Positions 1 to 11,622 of a stretch of 64,000 nucleotides of DNA are shown here, one piece after another (the stretch's first letter is position 1; every line of letters starts with the position of its first letter). A program made the position numbers and the translations under genes. Under the pieces are notes generated by a model. The model was not told where the DNA came from, searched no databases, and saw only the letters and a list, made by a program, of their open reading frames with translations. Source of the DNA: Diatrype stigma (lineage: Eukaryota > Ascomycota > Sordariomycetes > Xylariales > Diatrypaceae). Location: positions 1 to 64,000 of the forward strand of contig JAKJXP020000037.1 of NCBI GenBank assembly GCA_022225965.2, read 5' to 3'.

Positions 1-144
1 TGCTGTAGGTGCTGTAGGTGCTGTAGGTGCTGTAGGTGCTGTAGGTGCTGTAGGTGCTGTAGGTGCTGTAGGTGCTGTAGGTGCTGTAGGTGCTGTAGGT
101 GCTGTAGGTGCTGTAGGCGCTGTAGGCGCTGTAGGCGCTGTAGG
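1..144. repeat. 9-bp minisatellite (TGCTGTAGG), 16 units
   Basis: Sixteen uninterrupted 9-bp units: thirteen TGCTGTAGG followed by three CGCTGTAGG. The array begins at the window edge, so its true length is unknown. One forward frame (codons from base 2) reads Ala-Val-Gly throughout, and the T-to-C variant is silent there (GGT to GGC). That frame continues as SGERLYCFIV and stops at 176-178. It could therefore be the C-terminal tail of a gene to the left, or just a non-coding minisatellite, because several other frames are also open through the array. Confidence 0.95.
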
Positions 145-416
145 GAGTGGTGAAAGGTTGTACTGCTTTATTGTATAATTCGACTTATGCGGGCGGACAA
201 TATTAATGTATAAGGCAGTATCGGCATAGGATGGATTACATTAAGTTACACCTAATTTGTATGGAAAATCATGTAGAGAATTTTACATTTAGCTTTTACA
301 TTACATTTAGCTTATTCCTAACCCTAATGGCGAAGCCGTTAAATTATAGGTCAAAAGGCGATTAAAGCCTTAACGAATATTCTAAATCGTATATAAATAG
401 CGGCATACGATTTAGT
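145..416. other. AT-rich spacer left of the LTR element
   Basis: No gene is visible beyond the possible short tail ending at 178. The stretch is AT-rich and looks RIP-mutated, and it is the pre-insertion flank of the retrotransposon. Confidence 0.5.
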
Positions 417-421
417 ATACC

Positions 422-653
422 TGTTACGGGCTATTATGGCTTCGTTTCGCAAATCCGAATTCCATTAATTATGTAAAATTCTAAGCTAAAGAAAAAAGAA
501 AAGAAAGGAATCAAAACAGTAAAAGCAAAAAAACTATTACTTTAATAAGTACTGCGGTTCCAGTGCTGGATCCACTTGTCCTGTTCCTTATTCTTATTTT
601 CTTATATGTACATTCTGGCTATATATAATATTGCACCTATGGCTATCGTAATA
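422..653 (-). repeat. LTR of the gypsy element (3' LTR in element sense)
   Basis: It aligns along its full 232 bp with 7128-7359. The terminal inverted repeat is TGTTACG...CGTAATA; the last position is CGTAACA in the better preserved copies, so this end carries a C-to-T change. Differences from the other copies are almost all transitions. The target duplication base block ATACC lies at 417-421. Confidence 0.93.
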
Positions 654-656
654 TTA

Positions 657-667
657 CCCCCCCCTCC
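657..667 (-). other. Polypurine tract of the retrotransposon
   Basis: Read on the minus strand this is GGAGGGGGGGG, three bases short of the LTR that starts at 653. Position and composition fit the plus-strand primer site of an LTR element read right to left. Confidence 0.6.
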
Positions 668-722
668 AAAAAAGCCGCGTCCCGAAGCTTCTTTTTTTTT
701 TTTTTTTTTTGCAAAAAGAAAT

Positions 723-800
723 GGTTCAGCCGGGATTCAAATCGCGACTGCTTTCCAAATAACAAAAAGGTATCCTCGGATTTACGCATTTCTCTATTAT
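723..800 (-). other. tRNA-like relic
   Basis: On the minus strand the segment ends with GATTTGAATCC, which matches the pol III B-box GGTTCGAATCC except for one G-to-A and one C-to-T change, followed by CCGGCTGAACCA. Upstream is a CTTTTT/GGAAAG stem with a 7-base loop that resembles an anticodon arm, and CCGAGG like a D-arm. Downstream are TTTCTTTTT (a pol III terminator-like run) and a long A tract. It could be a RIP-mutated tRNA gene, a tRNA-derived SINE, or a primer-binding-site-like piece. No clean cloverleaf could be drawn. Confidence 0.3.
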
Positions 801-3677
801 GCCATCGGGCTCTTAATACTTAAGTACGTAACGTTATATATTTCTTATAGTCGCTATTGCTGATTTAATTTAAAGGTAGTTTATTAATCATTTCATTAAT
901 TACTTTTTTTTAGCCTTATTAAATTTCTTCTTACGTAATTTTCTTGCAGAAATTAGCGCCGCCGTATTATCGTTCTCGTAAGATAAATTAAATTTATCGT
1001 ATTTAACGGTTCGTTGCTATGTTTTAAGTCGTACCGGAGGGCCTGCTTATTCCGGATTCTTGTCGTAATATTTTTATAATATAATCGGATTATTCTTAAA
1101 GCCTTTAGCATTATACCATTCAGAATTTAGATTTTATTTTTTCCATTATACATAATATTATAGCTTTCCGTAATATAAACGTAATAATAATACTTAATCG
1201 ACTTCTTATTTTTTTTCGCCATTAGGATCGACTTTTTTACCGTCCGAATTATCGGGCATTTGTCTTAATAAAAAAATATTTAGGAATTTCCGTAACCGGT
1301 TTATATAAAAAATATAAAAACCTTTCCATAACGATGGTAAATTAAGTTTATACGAATATCCGTTTATTTCGATTATTTAATAATGGTTCCTTATTATTGG
1401 ATAATTCAACTTATTGCTTAATCGATCCGTTTATATACCCTTTTTTTTTAAAATATATACCCTATTTCTTAAACCGAAATCCGGTTTTTTGCGGTATTTA
1501 TTGGCTTATATACATATTTGTTCTTATAACTTTACAAATGCTTTTTAAACGGAAATAAGGAATTTTTGCAATATATCGGCAATTAACTATGCTTTTTCCT
1601 TATTAAGCTTTTCCTTAACCGAAATATTCTCGAAATTAATGGTTCGCTTATTTCAATTAAAGGGCTAGGGCATTAAAAATCCCAGCTCCACTTTATAAAG
1701 GAATAATCCTATGGATTTATAGGTTAAACTCGTTTATATAAAGTCCATTACGAATATAACGAAAAACCAATTATCCTGGTAATAATTAATAAAAACTTGC
1801 AATTATTGGTTTATATATTTATTCATAATTTCGGCTTAATTTGCCGTTTAAAAATATTCAGCTAAAAACAGCTTTCATTTAATACCGAATAATTTAAATA
1901 ATTCGTTTATAAAATCGGCGATAAACTATAATCCTCAGTTATTAACGATAGTTTATAATATTCCGTATATATAATAAGGGCCGTAATAATATATTATTGC
2001 GGCATTTTTGGCAATAGCTAACTTAATATAAAAAATATTCCAAAACTTTTTATTTAAACGATTTATTATAACGAATACGTTATTTTTTCCAAACTTATCC
2101 ATAAGTATGAAATAAAAATCCATAACAATATAACTTTAAGGTTTTATAAATATAAGCAAAAAATGCAATAGGCCTAAGATTTTATCCGTAAAATTCTTAA
2201 AGGCCTTGCATAAATAATTATTTACGAATTAAATAACGTTAATAGCCTAGCCTAATTATTAGTATCTTTTTAAAACCAATTTCCGTATTTTATAACGCCT
2301 AGGGTATCCTGTTATTATATAATAATATATTTCTTTAAATAATTGCGTACGTAAATTATTAACGAAAGGTATTACTAAATAACCTTTTTAAAATACCAAC
2401 CTTTCTTATATAAAGAAGTTACGGGTCTTTGCATTCCTCGTATAATTACGGTATACTTTTAGCTTTGGACATATTATATTCGCATTTAAAACCTTATCGA
2501 TTAATTCCATTCCAATCATATCGGATAACTCGAGGTTTTTATTTAAAAGGCACAATGCATTAACATAAATCGAAATTATATTGGTTTTCATATTATTTTA
2601 TAACTTATTTACGTATCTTAATACTTATTAAAACAATATTATAATGCGGTATGCATTTTTTTTTTTTTTTTATATCTTAAGGTTCGCCGATTTGCGAAAA
2701 AGGATATTAAATAATATATTATCTTTCCTTAATCGATATTCGATTATAAAATAATATTAAAACAATATTTTTGCCTATTCCGCTTGTCTCATATTTAATA
2801 TCTGCTTAATAATGAAATATTCAAAAATTCGGTAATCGATAATAATCGAAAATGGCTTTTTACGTTAAAGGCCTATTAATTCCGGTCGTTAAATTTATAA
2901 TATATATACGACTGTTATTAATTCCTTATCGTATATTAGGTAATTATGCTTTGCACCTTATATGTTTTCGGAATAATAAGCTATTAAGTGCCAATCTTTT
3001 TTTTTAAAGGTTTTTTATAAAAATACGCCGGCTATTACGCCATTTAAGGCATCGGTTTTAATTTTGGTTTCCAGGTTATATAAAAAATGTCGCAATATAA
3101 ATGCCGTTATTAACTTTTTTTTAAAGGTTTTAAAGGCGGTTATGCGATTTATCCTGGTTATATCGAATATTTTACTTTTACGTATCAACTTTATTAAAGG
3201 TTGTATAATTTGATTATATTCGTATACGAATTTACGGTAAAAATTATAAAATCCTAAAAAGAATTGTACTTCTTTAAGATTCTTCGGGATTTTTCAATTC
3301 TTTAGTATTGCCGTTTTTGCGAAATTCATTACGATTCCGTATATACTAATAATAAATCCTAAGAACTTAATTTTTATTATATGGAATTCGCATTTATTTA
3401 AATTAATTTATAACCCTGCTTTATGGAAACGTTATAAAATCTTATTAATATGCTAAACGTAATTATTCATATTCTCGGAAAATATTAGGATATTATTAAT
3501 ATATGCGTTACAAAAATTATTCAAATAATCGAATAATGCGTTATTAATAAACCGTTAAAAAATAATAAGGCCGTTAATAAGGCCAAAAAGGAATACCTTA
3601 TATTTATATGCTCCGTATTTTGTTTTAAATATAATTAGATTTTCGTTTTTGGATCGGATACGTATACAATAAAAGGC

Positions 3678-3899
3678 TTATTGAATATTTATCTTAATAA
3701 AAATCTTTACTTTCGAAATTCGAGCCAAGGTCTCCTTAATTAAAAATAACGAATATCGGTTTTTAATAATAAAGGCGTTTAATTTGCGGAAATCCATGCA
3801 AAATCGTAATCCTCCTTTAGGCTTCGGAGCTATTAAAACGGATATAGCCCATAAGGCGCCGCTTAAAACGATAAAGCCCTTTTGGATATTATTAATCAA
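3678..3899 (-). pseudogene. Reverse transcriptase fragment (Ty3/gypsy pol)
   Basis: A 73-residue open stretch holds LRFCMDFRKLNAFIIKNRYS, which matches the classic gypsy RT block (R-x-C-V/M-D-Y/F-R-x-L-N...K-N-x-Y-P-L-P). It is preceded by SVLIAPKPKGG, like the S-P-x-x-x-V-x-K-K-x-G-G block. Y-to-F and P-to-S changes in the block, and the stops around it, fit C-to-T decay. It has no function today and serves as the anchor for classifying and orienting the element. Confidence 0.88.
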
Positions 3900-6800
3900 A
3901 TACTTTCGATAAGTTTCTAACTTTTTAAGGAATATCTTATATAAAAAACTAAATTTTAAATTCTTAGGATTTCCTTTAATCTTTATCTTATAATTTATTT
4001 TATTCTAAGGTTTATTTTAAAAAAGTAATAAATCGTTCGATTTTGCTTTACTAAATATATCCAAATATTTATAATAAACTTTTAATACTGTATTAATTAT
4101 TCGGTTTTTAAGTTTCTTTTTGTTACGAGGCATTAAGGTTCGATTGCGTTTATTTTTGATAATTTTATTAATTTTATATAAAATAATTATAATAATATTT
4201 GCTTTTATTTCGAAATTCTTCGTAAAATGCTAAAAGGCTATTGCTTCAATTATAGCTATATCCGGTAAACGATACTTATATCAGCAAAATTCTTTCCGAA
4301 AAACATAAGGTTCTTATGCATCTTTTTCCGGATATACATTTTCGGAATTTTTCTTTTTTTCGGAAATGAAGTTATTTTCGTTTGCCGAATCGAATTATTT
4401 CTTTATCTTACGTATTTTAAGGGATTGTCGTAATATGGAAGTTTTTTTTTAATTATTAATATTATTTTATATAATTCGGGAAAGTATGGGTTTAAATAAT
4501 GAAAAATAATTATGTTTTAAAATAAGAAAAACAAATTGCATTTTTTCTAGGTTCTTAAATTTCTTTTTTATTTGTTTTAAAGTTTCGGCCCTATTTTTGT
4601 ATTCGGTGGATTCCATTATCTGGAAAGGGTCTTTTGCGAAACGAATCGTTTTTTTTTTATTTTTGCGTTTTTTATCTTTTTTATTTATTAACTTTTAACG
4701 CCGGTATATTTTAGCCTGGAATTTGCCCTTAATATTAAGCATCGGTCTGATAGCATCATTTATGGCAATATTATAAATGGGCTTAATTAATTATTCGTTA
4801 AGAAATAAAAGCCTGCGGTTTATTAAGTCGATTATTATTTCGTATTATTCGAATTATGTTTTTCCGATAATAATATCGTATTTTATGTCCAAAACCATAA
4901 AAGATATTCGGTTAAGTTTTCGTTTATAAATTCGAAAGTTTAGGAAAATAAAAATATCGATTAATTAAATGGCTTATTCATTAAATTTTTTTACGCGATA
5001 AGGCGTAAAACCTATAATAAATGGTGCTTAAAATCGTTTTAATATTTTTTTCGCAAAATTCATACTAATAAATAAAAAGCTATTTGTTTCCATATTGTTA
5101 AGAAAAGATCTAATAATTAATAATAATCCATTATAAATTACGGTACTGATAAAAAATAAAGATTTTCTTTTAAGGATCTGTTATAAAAAATTAAATAATA
5201 TTTCAATTCCGATATTTCCTCGTAATAACTTCCTTGGAAAAAAATCCATATGCTTTAGGATAATTATTTTTCCGATTTATCGGTATTTTAAGTTAATTTA
5301 TGCAAATTAAATTCCAATTTAATATAACGATCGACGATGTTATTAATTTTCGCTTTATATTTTTAAAAGGTTAAACCATAGTTGGAATTCTTAAGGCATT
5401 CGCGAAAAGTATATTCCTTTTCGGTATAAGTAAAGCATTTTTTTTTAAATGCATATTAACGGATTTATTTGGAAATAAAACGTTAACTACGATTGTTATT
5501 ATTATTAATTTTTGGGCTTCCGTTGGTTGCTTAAATGTTACCGCTTTTATTAAATTTTTCGCGGCCTTTGCGACGTAATCGTTAAGCACTTCGTTCGATT
5601 TTATTTGGCTGTTTTTATTTATAAAACAATTCCATTTTAATTATAAAATAAACGTATTTATTAAACGGAACAAAATCGTTTAAGTAATAATTAATTAAGG
5701 CAATTCGGATACAAATGGAAAGTTTCTTATGGAATTCGAATTTTTAGGATTTCTTAGGCTTATGGTACTTTTTAGCTAATCGTACGAAATTATTCTTAAA
5801 AATAGCGAAATCGATAGAGTTATTAAGTTTTAAACGATGGAATTCGGCTTTAGATTTTTTTAATTGATTGGAATTATTATATTTAATTCAAAAATGTTTC
5901 ATGAAATTTTCGAAAGTAATAATTTAATCGGAATAAATGGGACGGAAATAAAATAGGATATTTTTTATGGCAATGCTCTTTAAGTAAGACTTAATTTCCG
6001 CGAATTTTATTTCGTTATTAGCAAAATGGTTAGCGTTTATTTTAAAACGATTTTGTATTTGTTAATATTAATTTTCGAAGTTTACTTTGTTTTATTTTTC
6101 GTCGGCGTAAAAATCGGAAACGTTTAGCTTATTACTTTTTTTCTTGGTACCTAAGGCATTAAAAATTCCGGTAAATAAGTTAGTATTGCATAAGCGTTTT
6201 TTTAAAACATTAATTTCCTTATTCTTATTTAGTATATTATAGGTTTGCTTTTTTAATTAATCGGTTAATAGTTAAATGTTTTTATCGAGATTGGTGTTTT
6301 TTTCGGCATTATAAAAAATTAATTCGCTTTCCGTAAATTTATTAAAATGATATGCCTAATAAAAAAAGATTTGAATGGATCGATTTAATTTTATAACGAA
6401 ATCGGTTATCTTTTCGATTTATAATTAAGTAGCCATTATCATTAAAATACGCATTTTTACCTTTTAATAAAGGGCCTTTAAATCCTTTTCGTAAAGGTTT
6501 TTAAACGCTATTAAAATTAAGGTTTCATTAATGCTAAGAAAAGCAAATTTTTTAGCTTTAATTAAGGCAATAAAAGGAAAACCCGTTTCGCTTTTTTTCT
6601 TATCATAAATAACAGCTAATTCTTCGAATTTATCGAATAGGTCTTCGTAAAATTTATCATTTTTAAATATAGCAGTAAACTTTTTCATATCGTTTTCGGC
6701 AGCCGCGTTCTTAAGTTTATAATAAATGGATTATTTAATAATTTCGTATTTATCTTTTTTTTTGTTATAAATAACGGTCTTTTCCGAAATAAAGGGAGCA

Positions 6801-7127
6801 ATTTCTACGTAATTCAACCGTTGTTGCAATTGTATTTTCGGTATTTTGTTAAATCCTAAATAAATATTTCGAACAAAAATAAATGCATGAAATCGCATTT
6901 CTTTGCGTATTTATAAGACGGCTTTAGCCGTTTTTTCGGATAATTGTATTATTATAAGGATCGGATTTATTAATTCGTATTCCGGCAATTTTCGTTTATC
7001 GATTTTTAATGGAATATTTAAGATAATTCTTAATGCGCTTTAAGCTGTAGCTTTAATTTATAATTGTTTTTTTCGGATATGGGATATTATATAAACCTTT
7101 CCAAATAAAAAGATAAGCTTAAAATTA

Positions 7128-7359
7128 TATTACGGATTATTATGGCTTCGTTTCGCAAATCCGAATTCCATTAGTTATATAAAATTCTAAGCTAAAAAAG
7201 AAAGGAAAGGAAGGAATTAAAATAGCAGAAGCAGGAAAACTATTACTTTGGTAGGTGCTGCGGTTTCAGTGCTGGACCCACTTGTCCTGTTCCTTATCCT
7301 TATCTTCTTGTATGTACATTCTGGCTGTATGTAGTATTGCACCTATGGCTATCGTAACA
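7128..7359 (-). repeat. LTR of the gypsy element (5' LTR in element sense)
   Basis: 232 bp, starting TATTACG (TGTTACG in the better copies, hence a G-to-A change) and ending CGTAACA. It is less mutated than the left LTR in its right half. The target duplication ATACC follows at 7360-7364. Confidence 0.93.
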
Positions 7360-8260
7360 ATACCTTACAGATTATGTGCATACGCAGGGCCGATATAAGA
7401 TCCTGGCCTGGATCATTAAAAACAGAAACGATATTATTCGAGAATGCAGAAAAGCTTTTGGTCCCCCCTTTAAACACCCGGCTGCGTCGAAGGCGATCCA
7501 TACTTACCGGAGATAAACACGCACATCATTAACAGGTTAGTTACTGTCCAATTAAGATTGAGGCTCGAGGTTAATCCCTCTAAAGGTTCCCTTTCGGGGT
7601 CCTTTCGGGCGGCAGACGAGCAGCTCAATGCCGTTCTTAGCTCGCACCTCTTTTCTACGGTCTGGTTATAGGGACATCGGGAGTTAATGATATGTAATAG
7701 TACCTGCCTAGTATTAGAAGTAGCCAAGGTATATGCATGCGTGTCTGCATGTGCGTACGTACGCATGTAGTAGGTCATGTGTGGCCTTCCATTGCAAATG
7801 CTTGCCAATGCTTTGCCGAGGCCCTGCCAAGTGATTGGAATTTCGATCTTTGCGAACCTGCGATCTCTTGCGTACTTGCGTATATTTAGGTGGTTATTAT
7901 GTATTATATATATAAATATATATATGATATAAATATATATAATATATTGTGCGAGTTATGTTATAAGGACGACTTCAACCCTCCCTCACCTTGAATTCCC
8001 TTGATTCCAACAGACCCCTTGGCGCATCTTCGTTTCGTTTCGTTGCGTCTCTAGTGCCGGATTCCGGCCCCCATCCCTTGCCGTTCGCACAACACCGTAT
8101 GTTCCAAAACCGCGGTTCAGCGTTTGGGATAGACGACTCTGGCAAGGTCCCTCTGAGTCTCACCGGAGCCCACCGCTAGCGCTTCCGGAATCGCGTATTA
8201 ATGCCTGCTATTAATGGGGTGTTCAGGCCGGGCTAACCGGGGACGGACGGGGGGAATGAA

Positions 8261-8357
8261 GGGGGGAAGGGGGGGAAGGGGGGGAAGGGGGGGAAGCGCA
8301 CTGCAGGCACTCACCACTGCAAGCACCACTGCAAGCACCACTGCAAGCACCGCTGCA
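8261..8357. repeat. Adjacent GGGGGGGAA and CACCACTGCAAG tandem repeats
   Basis: About four 9-bp G-rich units (8261-8295) are followed, after a short gap, by three exact and one degenerate 12-bp unit CACCACTGCAAG from 8312. The spacer is intergenic. Confidence 0.8.
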
Positions 8358-8394
8358 CGGTAGGGGGAGGAAGGTGGGGGGATTTCCGTCGTTC

Positions 8395-8437
8395 CCTGAA
8401 CATCCTGAACATCCTGAGCATCTTGAACATCCTGCAT
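8395..8437. repeat. 9-bp repeat (CATCCTGAA)
   Basis: About five near-identical units of CATCCTGAA or CATCCTGAG. Small intergenic minisatellite. Confidence 0.75.
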
Positions 8438-9867
8438 CCCTCCTAGTCCCTCCGTAACCGACATGTCATGGCAGGCGTTCGGCGTTCAATGTTTGTCGAA
8501 CAACGACGAACAAACGAACGAACGAAAGTGACGGATACTCCAAGATTCGAAACTCCCGTCCAAGTCGCAGGCATGTGCTCCCTAACGTTCAAGGTTGAAT
8601 AAAGCTAAGGTGCAGCAGGTGGGTAGGTCGTCGTAAGTGCATACTTCCTACCTAGGTAAGTATGTAGGTACCTGGTATACATACATACATACACACAGAC
8701 CTACTACATACATACCTACATACATACCTACATACCTCTATAGAGAGAACCTTACCTCCTCTCGCATCACATGGGAGCGAGGGCAATTCAGACCATACCT
8801 TACCAACGGATACCAACGGACAAGAACAGCTCGAACCTAGAGACGCATTATCAAACTCATCTACGCCGGGAACCTCTCAAATCGACCTTCCATACTTCCA
8901 TGCTCACGCTGCTCAGATTGTACCGACGTCTACTGTTTCCTCCCTAGATAAATTACTGCAGGTGAACTGTGACGCACGAGGCTACCTAGGTATTCTCTTC
9001 TCGTGGGTTGATAGGTATCATAGACCACTCCCACTCCCATACCTACCTGTGTACCTATAGTCATCTTGCCTGCTTGTGTGCATTGGACTTGTCTACCGTA
9101 TACTGCACTCCTACCTCGTACATATCTACGTACCTACATACCCACATACTCTATATCTTTATACCTCAACATCTCCATCTCCATCTTCATCCCCATCCCC
9201 ATCCCCATCCCCATAGGTACTCTACATATCTATACCCCTATATCTAGAGCCTCTATATCTATACCCACCAGCCTCCCAGCCTACCGGCCTACCAGCTGCC
9301 TATGTACCTACCTACTCCTCTACGTACTCGGATCGCCTCCGCATACTAGAAATAGCTCGCCGTGCTTAAACCTACATGTTAAAAGTCGCATGGGTGTCTA
9401 TGCACGCCCACGCTCTCCCTGCTCTTCTAATTCGTCCCTCTGCCGTTCTTTGAGGTTTCATTGCAACCTTGACAATACAAGTTATCATAAACCACGGGTT
9501 GAGAGCTACCCAGGCTAACTACCTCCCTACTGTAGGAGCTACAGAAACAAAGCCTACCTAGTCGGTAGCTAGGGCACGACGACATTGAGGGTCTGGTCTG
9601 CTCAGTGCTAGCATTCATATCTTCAATGTTTCTCATGCTGACTCCGATGCCACTCTGACAACCTCACCTTAAGTTTATGTAGCACCGAGTTCCCGTTTCA
9701 CTCTTATACTTGCCTTTTCTCTTCTCCTCGCCTCCCCCTCATATTCTTCCGGTCCTCTTTCTCCAGATCTCTCCCACCCTTCCCCCTCACGTTTGTTTCC
9801 AACCCGTGAAACCCCGGCCTCGTTGCCCAAATGCCCCTCTTCTCCCGTCTGATCCGGCCCGCTTACG

Positions 9868-11622
9868 ATGGCTACCATCGAGCCGCGACTGATTCACCTG
9901 CTGAACGAGTCGACGGCAACCCCACGGCCTCACCATGCTGAGCTACCTCCCATTAAGGGCCTCAGTCTTCCCAAGGCTTCCGGTCGTCCCCACCCCATTG
10001 AGCCCGATGCTGGCCGGAGATCAGACGGAACAGCGGATACCAACGGTGGTCAATTGGCCGCGCAGCAGCAGCCAAGACCATCGCTGTATCCGGTAGGAGA
10101 TGAGGGATCGGCATCCACAACCGGGCAGCGGAGAGAACCTAGTGGTTACACTACGGATCGTACCCTCCACCACATCTCTTCACAAGATCTGCGCATGATA
10201 CTGGATGACACGCCCACACTCGATTGCTCCGAGGATTTGACCACCAAGAAACGCCCTTCCAAAGAAGACTTTGTGCAATTGCCGCAGCCATTGAAGAAAC
10301 AGAAATCAGGCACACAGCAGCACATCTTCCCTCCCATCATTGTCGGCTTGCTCGAGCCGCCGTTGAACGCCGCCTTGTTTCCGCCCATCTCATCCGGATC
10401 CTTCGATGATCGACCCCATTCCGAACCTTCCCAAGCCTTGAACATCACGAAATCACCGGAGATACAGAATGGCCCCGAAGACAGTAACAGCCACAGGCCT
10501 GCGCCTAGTCCTTCACCCGAGGCCGACAAGACACCTACGGGAAAAGCTAAGCGGCGGGCAGCAAAACCGAGACGGAAGTGGTCCGAGGAGGAAACAAATC
10601 ACTTGCTCAAAGGTGTGAGCAAGCATGGCGTGGGAAGATGGACCGATATACTGGCCGACAAAGAGTACAACTTCAACGAGAGGTCGGCGGGGGACCTGAA
10701 GGACAGGTTTCGCACCTGTTGCCCCGAAGAGCTCCGTGCCAACTTGATGGCGAAGAAGGAAGCTGCCAAGGAAAAGCAGGCTGCCATGATGAGCGAGAAC
10801 AAGCCAAGGAAGGGATTGATGTCGGAAAATATCCTGAATGAGCCCGAAGAAGACGTCGACATGGAGAGGGCACAGTCGGTACAGAACGACTCTGATTCGG
10901 GGGCGCCAAAACAGCGCAAGAGCCGTGCACACCGCAAGAAGTTGGAAGACCTGGCCGAGCTTGGGATCAAGGGCCCGTTCAAGAAATCACATCGGAGGGA
11001 GCGGCGGCCGTTCTCGGAGCAGGACGACAGGGAGATTCTCGAGGGGTTCGAGCTCTACGGACCGCAGTGGACCAAGATCCAGAGGGATCCGCGGTTCAAT
11101 CTCTCGAGTCGGCAGCCCACAGATCTCCGGGACCGGTTGCGTAACAAGTACCCCGAGAGATTCGCTAGTACGGAGAAGACGGCGATGCAGGTCAAGGAGC
11201 AATCAGGGCCCGGGTCATCCGGCCCCGGTCCTAGTCCAAACAATAACTTACTGGAGCCATCGGTCAACATGGCCATTGGAAACTCGCTCAACAACGTATC
11301 TGTCACGAAGTCAGCGCTCCTGGAACCCCATCAGCTTAACCGCACAAATTCCAAGGACGATGTCCCTCGCTGGTCACTGCTGCCGCCATCCTCTGTATCC
11401 CTCAATGCAGAACAGTCCCGGGACTCATCTTCCACGCATACGCATACACATACGCACGCGCATACGCACGCGCACGTAGCGGCGTCGGGATTTTACTGGA
11501 GCGAGGGCGTAGGAGGAGCGCTGGCGTCCGGCGCTATTGGCGAAATGGACATCTCGCGCCTTCTACTAGACGATACACAGATTACGGGCGATCAACCGTC
11601 CGACAAACGGGGTCAAGGATGA
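9868..11622 (+). CDS. Two-Myb telobox DNA-binding protein (Tay1/Teb1-like)
   Basis: Intronless, 584 residues. Two Myb/SANT domains lie at about residues 235-290 (RRKWSEEETNHLLKGVSKHG) and 380-432 (RRPFSEQDDREILEGFELYG). Each ends with a telobox-like third helix (DLKDRFRT and DLRDRLRN). Two tandem telobox Mybs are known from Yarrowia Tay1 and fission yeast Teb1, which bind double-stranded telomere-type repeats and, for Teb1, histone promoters. I infer a nuclear factor of that kind. The first 230 residues are low-complexity, with a basic patch (KAKRRAAKPRRK) just before Myb1. Near residues 522-537 a hexanucleotide repeat encodes alternating Thr/His/Ala. The ATG at 9868 is the first in frame and follows a CT-rich leader. 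The fold is secure; the exact ortholog is less so. Confidence 0.8.
   Translation: MATIEPRLIHLLNESTATPRPHHAELPPIKGLSLPKASGRPHPIEPDAGRRSDGTADTNGGQLAAQQQPRPSLYPVGDEGSASTTGQRREPSGYTTDRTLHHISSQDLRMILDDTPTLDCSEDLTTKKRPSKEDFVQLPQPLKKQKSGTQQHIFPPIIVGLLEPPLNAALFPPISSGSFDDRPHSEPSQALNITKSPEIQNGPEDSNSHRPAPSPSPEADKTPTGKAKRRAAKPRRKWSEEETNHLLKGVSKHGVGRWTDILADKEYNFNERSAGDLKDRFRTCCPEELRANLMAKKEAAKEKQAAMMSENKPRKGLMSENILNEPEEDVDMERAQSVQNDSDSGAPKQRKSRAHRKKLEDLAELGIKGPFKKSHRRERRPFSEQDDREILEGFELYGPQWTKIQRDPRFNLSSRQPTDLRDRLRNKYPERFASTEKTAMQVKEQSGPGSSGPGPSPNNNLLEPSVNMAIGNSLNNVSVTKSALLEPHQLNRTNSKDDVPRWSLLPPSSVSLNAEQSRDSSSTHTHTHTHAHTHAHVAASGFYWSEGVGGALASGAIGEMDISRLLLDDTQITGDQPSDKRGQG
11433..11477 (+). repeat. Coding (CATACG)-type hexanucleotide repeat
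   Basis: About seven units of CATACR/CACGCR inside the Myb gene, read as His-Thr or His-Ala pairs. Length change in steps of six would keep the frame. Confidence 0.8.

Larger units (their letters stand above)
422..7359 (-). mobile_element. Complete but RIP-inactivated Ty3/gypsy LTR retrotransposon
   Basis: Two 232-bp direct LTRs (422-653 and 7128-7359) flank 6.47 kb of AT-rich DNA. The flanks carry a perfect 5-bp target duplication, ATACC (417-421 and 7360-7364). The best coding relic is a reverse transcriptase piece at 3678-3899 on the minus strand, so the element reads right to left. A purine-rich tract next to the left LTR supports this, because a polypurine tract is expected beside the 3' LTR. 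Other minus-strand open pieces lie at 6464-6688 (gag position), 5371-5589 (between gag and RT) and 2406-2591 (3' of RT), but I cannot assign domains to them. Stops are everywhere and TpA is abundant while many CpG remain, as expected for CpA-directed RIP. Not autonomous. Confidence 0.93.
7365..9867. other. Gene-free spacer upstream of the Myb gene
   Basis: I see no supported gene. The spacer is rich in simple repeats: an AT tract at 7894-7949, a GGGGGGGAA run, a 12-bp and a 9-bp repeat (listed separately), CATA and CCTACATA runs at 8670-8740, and (CCCCAT)n at 9186-9216. The last 200 bp are CT-rich, a common look for fungal promoters. Confidence 0.6.

Noticed and set aside
576..863. 95-codon open frame on the plus strand
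   Set aside because: It overlaps the left LTR, polypurine tract and poly-T run; its low-complexity text (PPPPKKP, FFFFFF) is a by-product.
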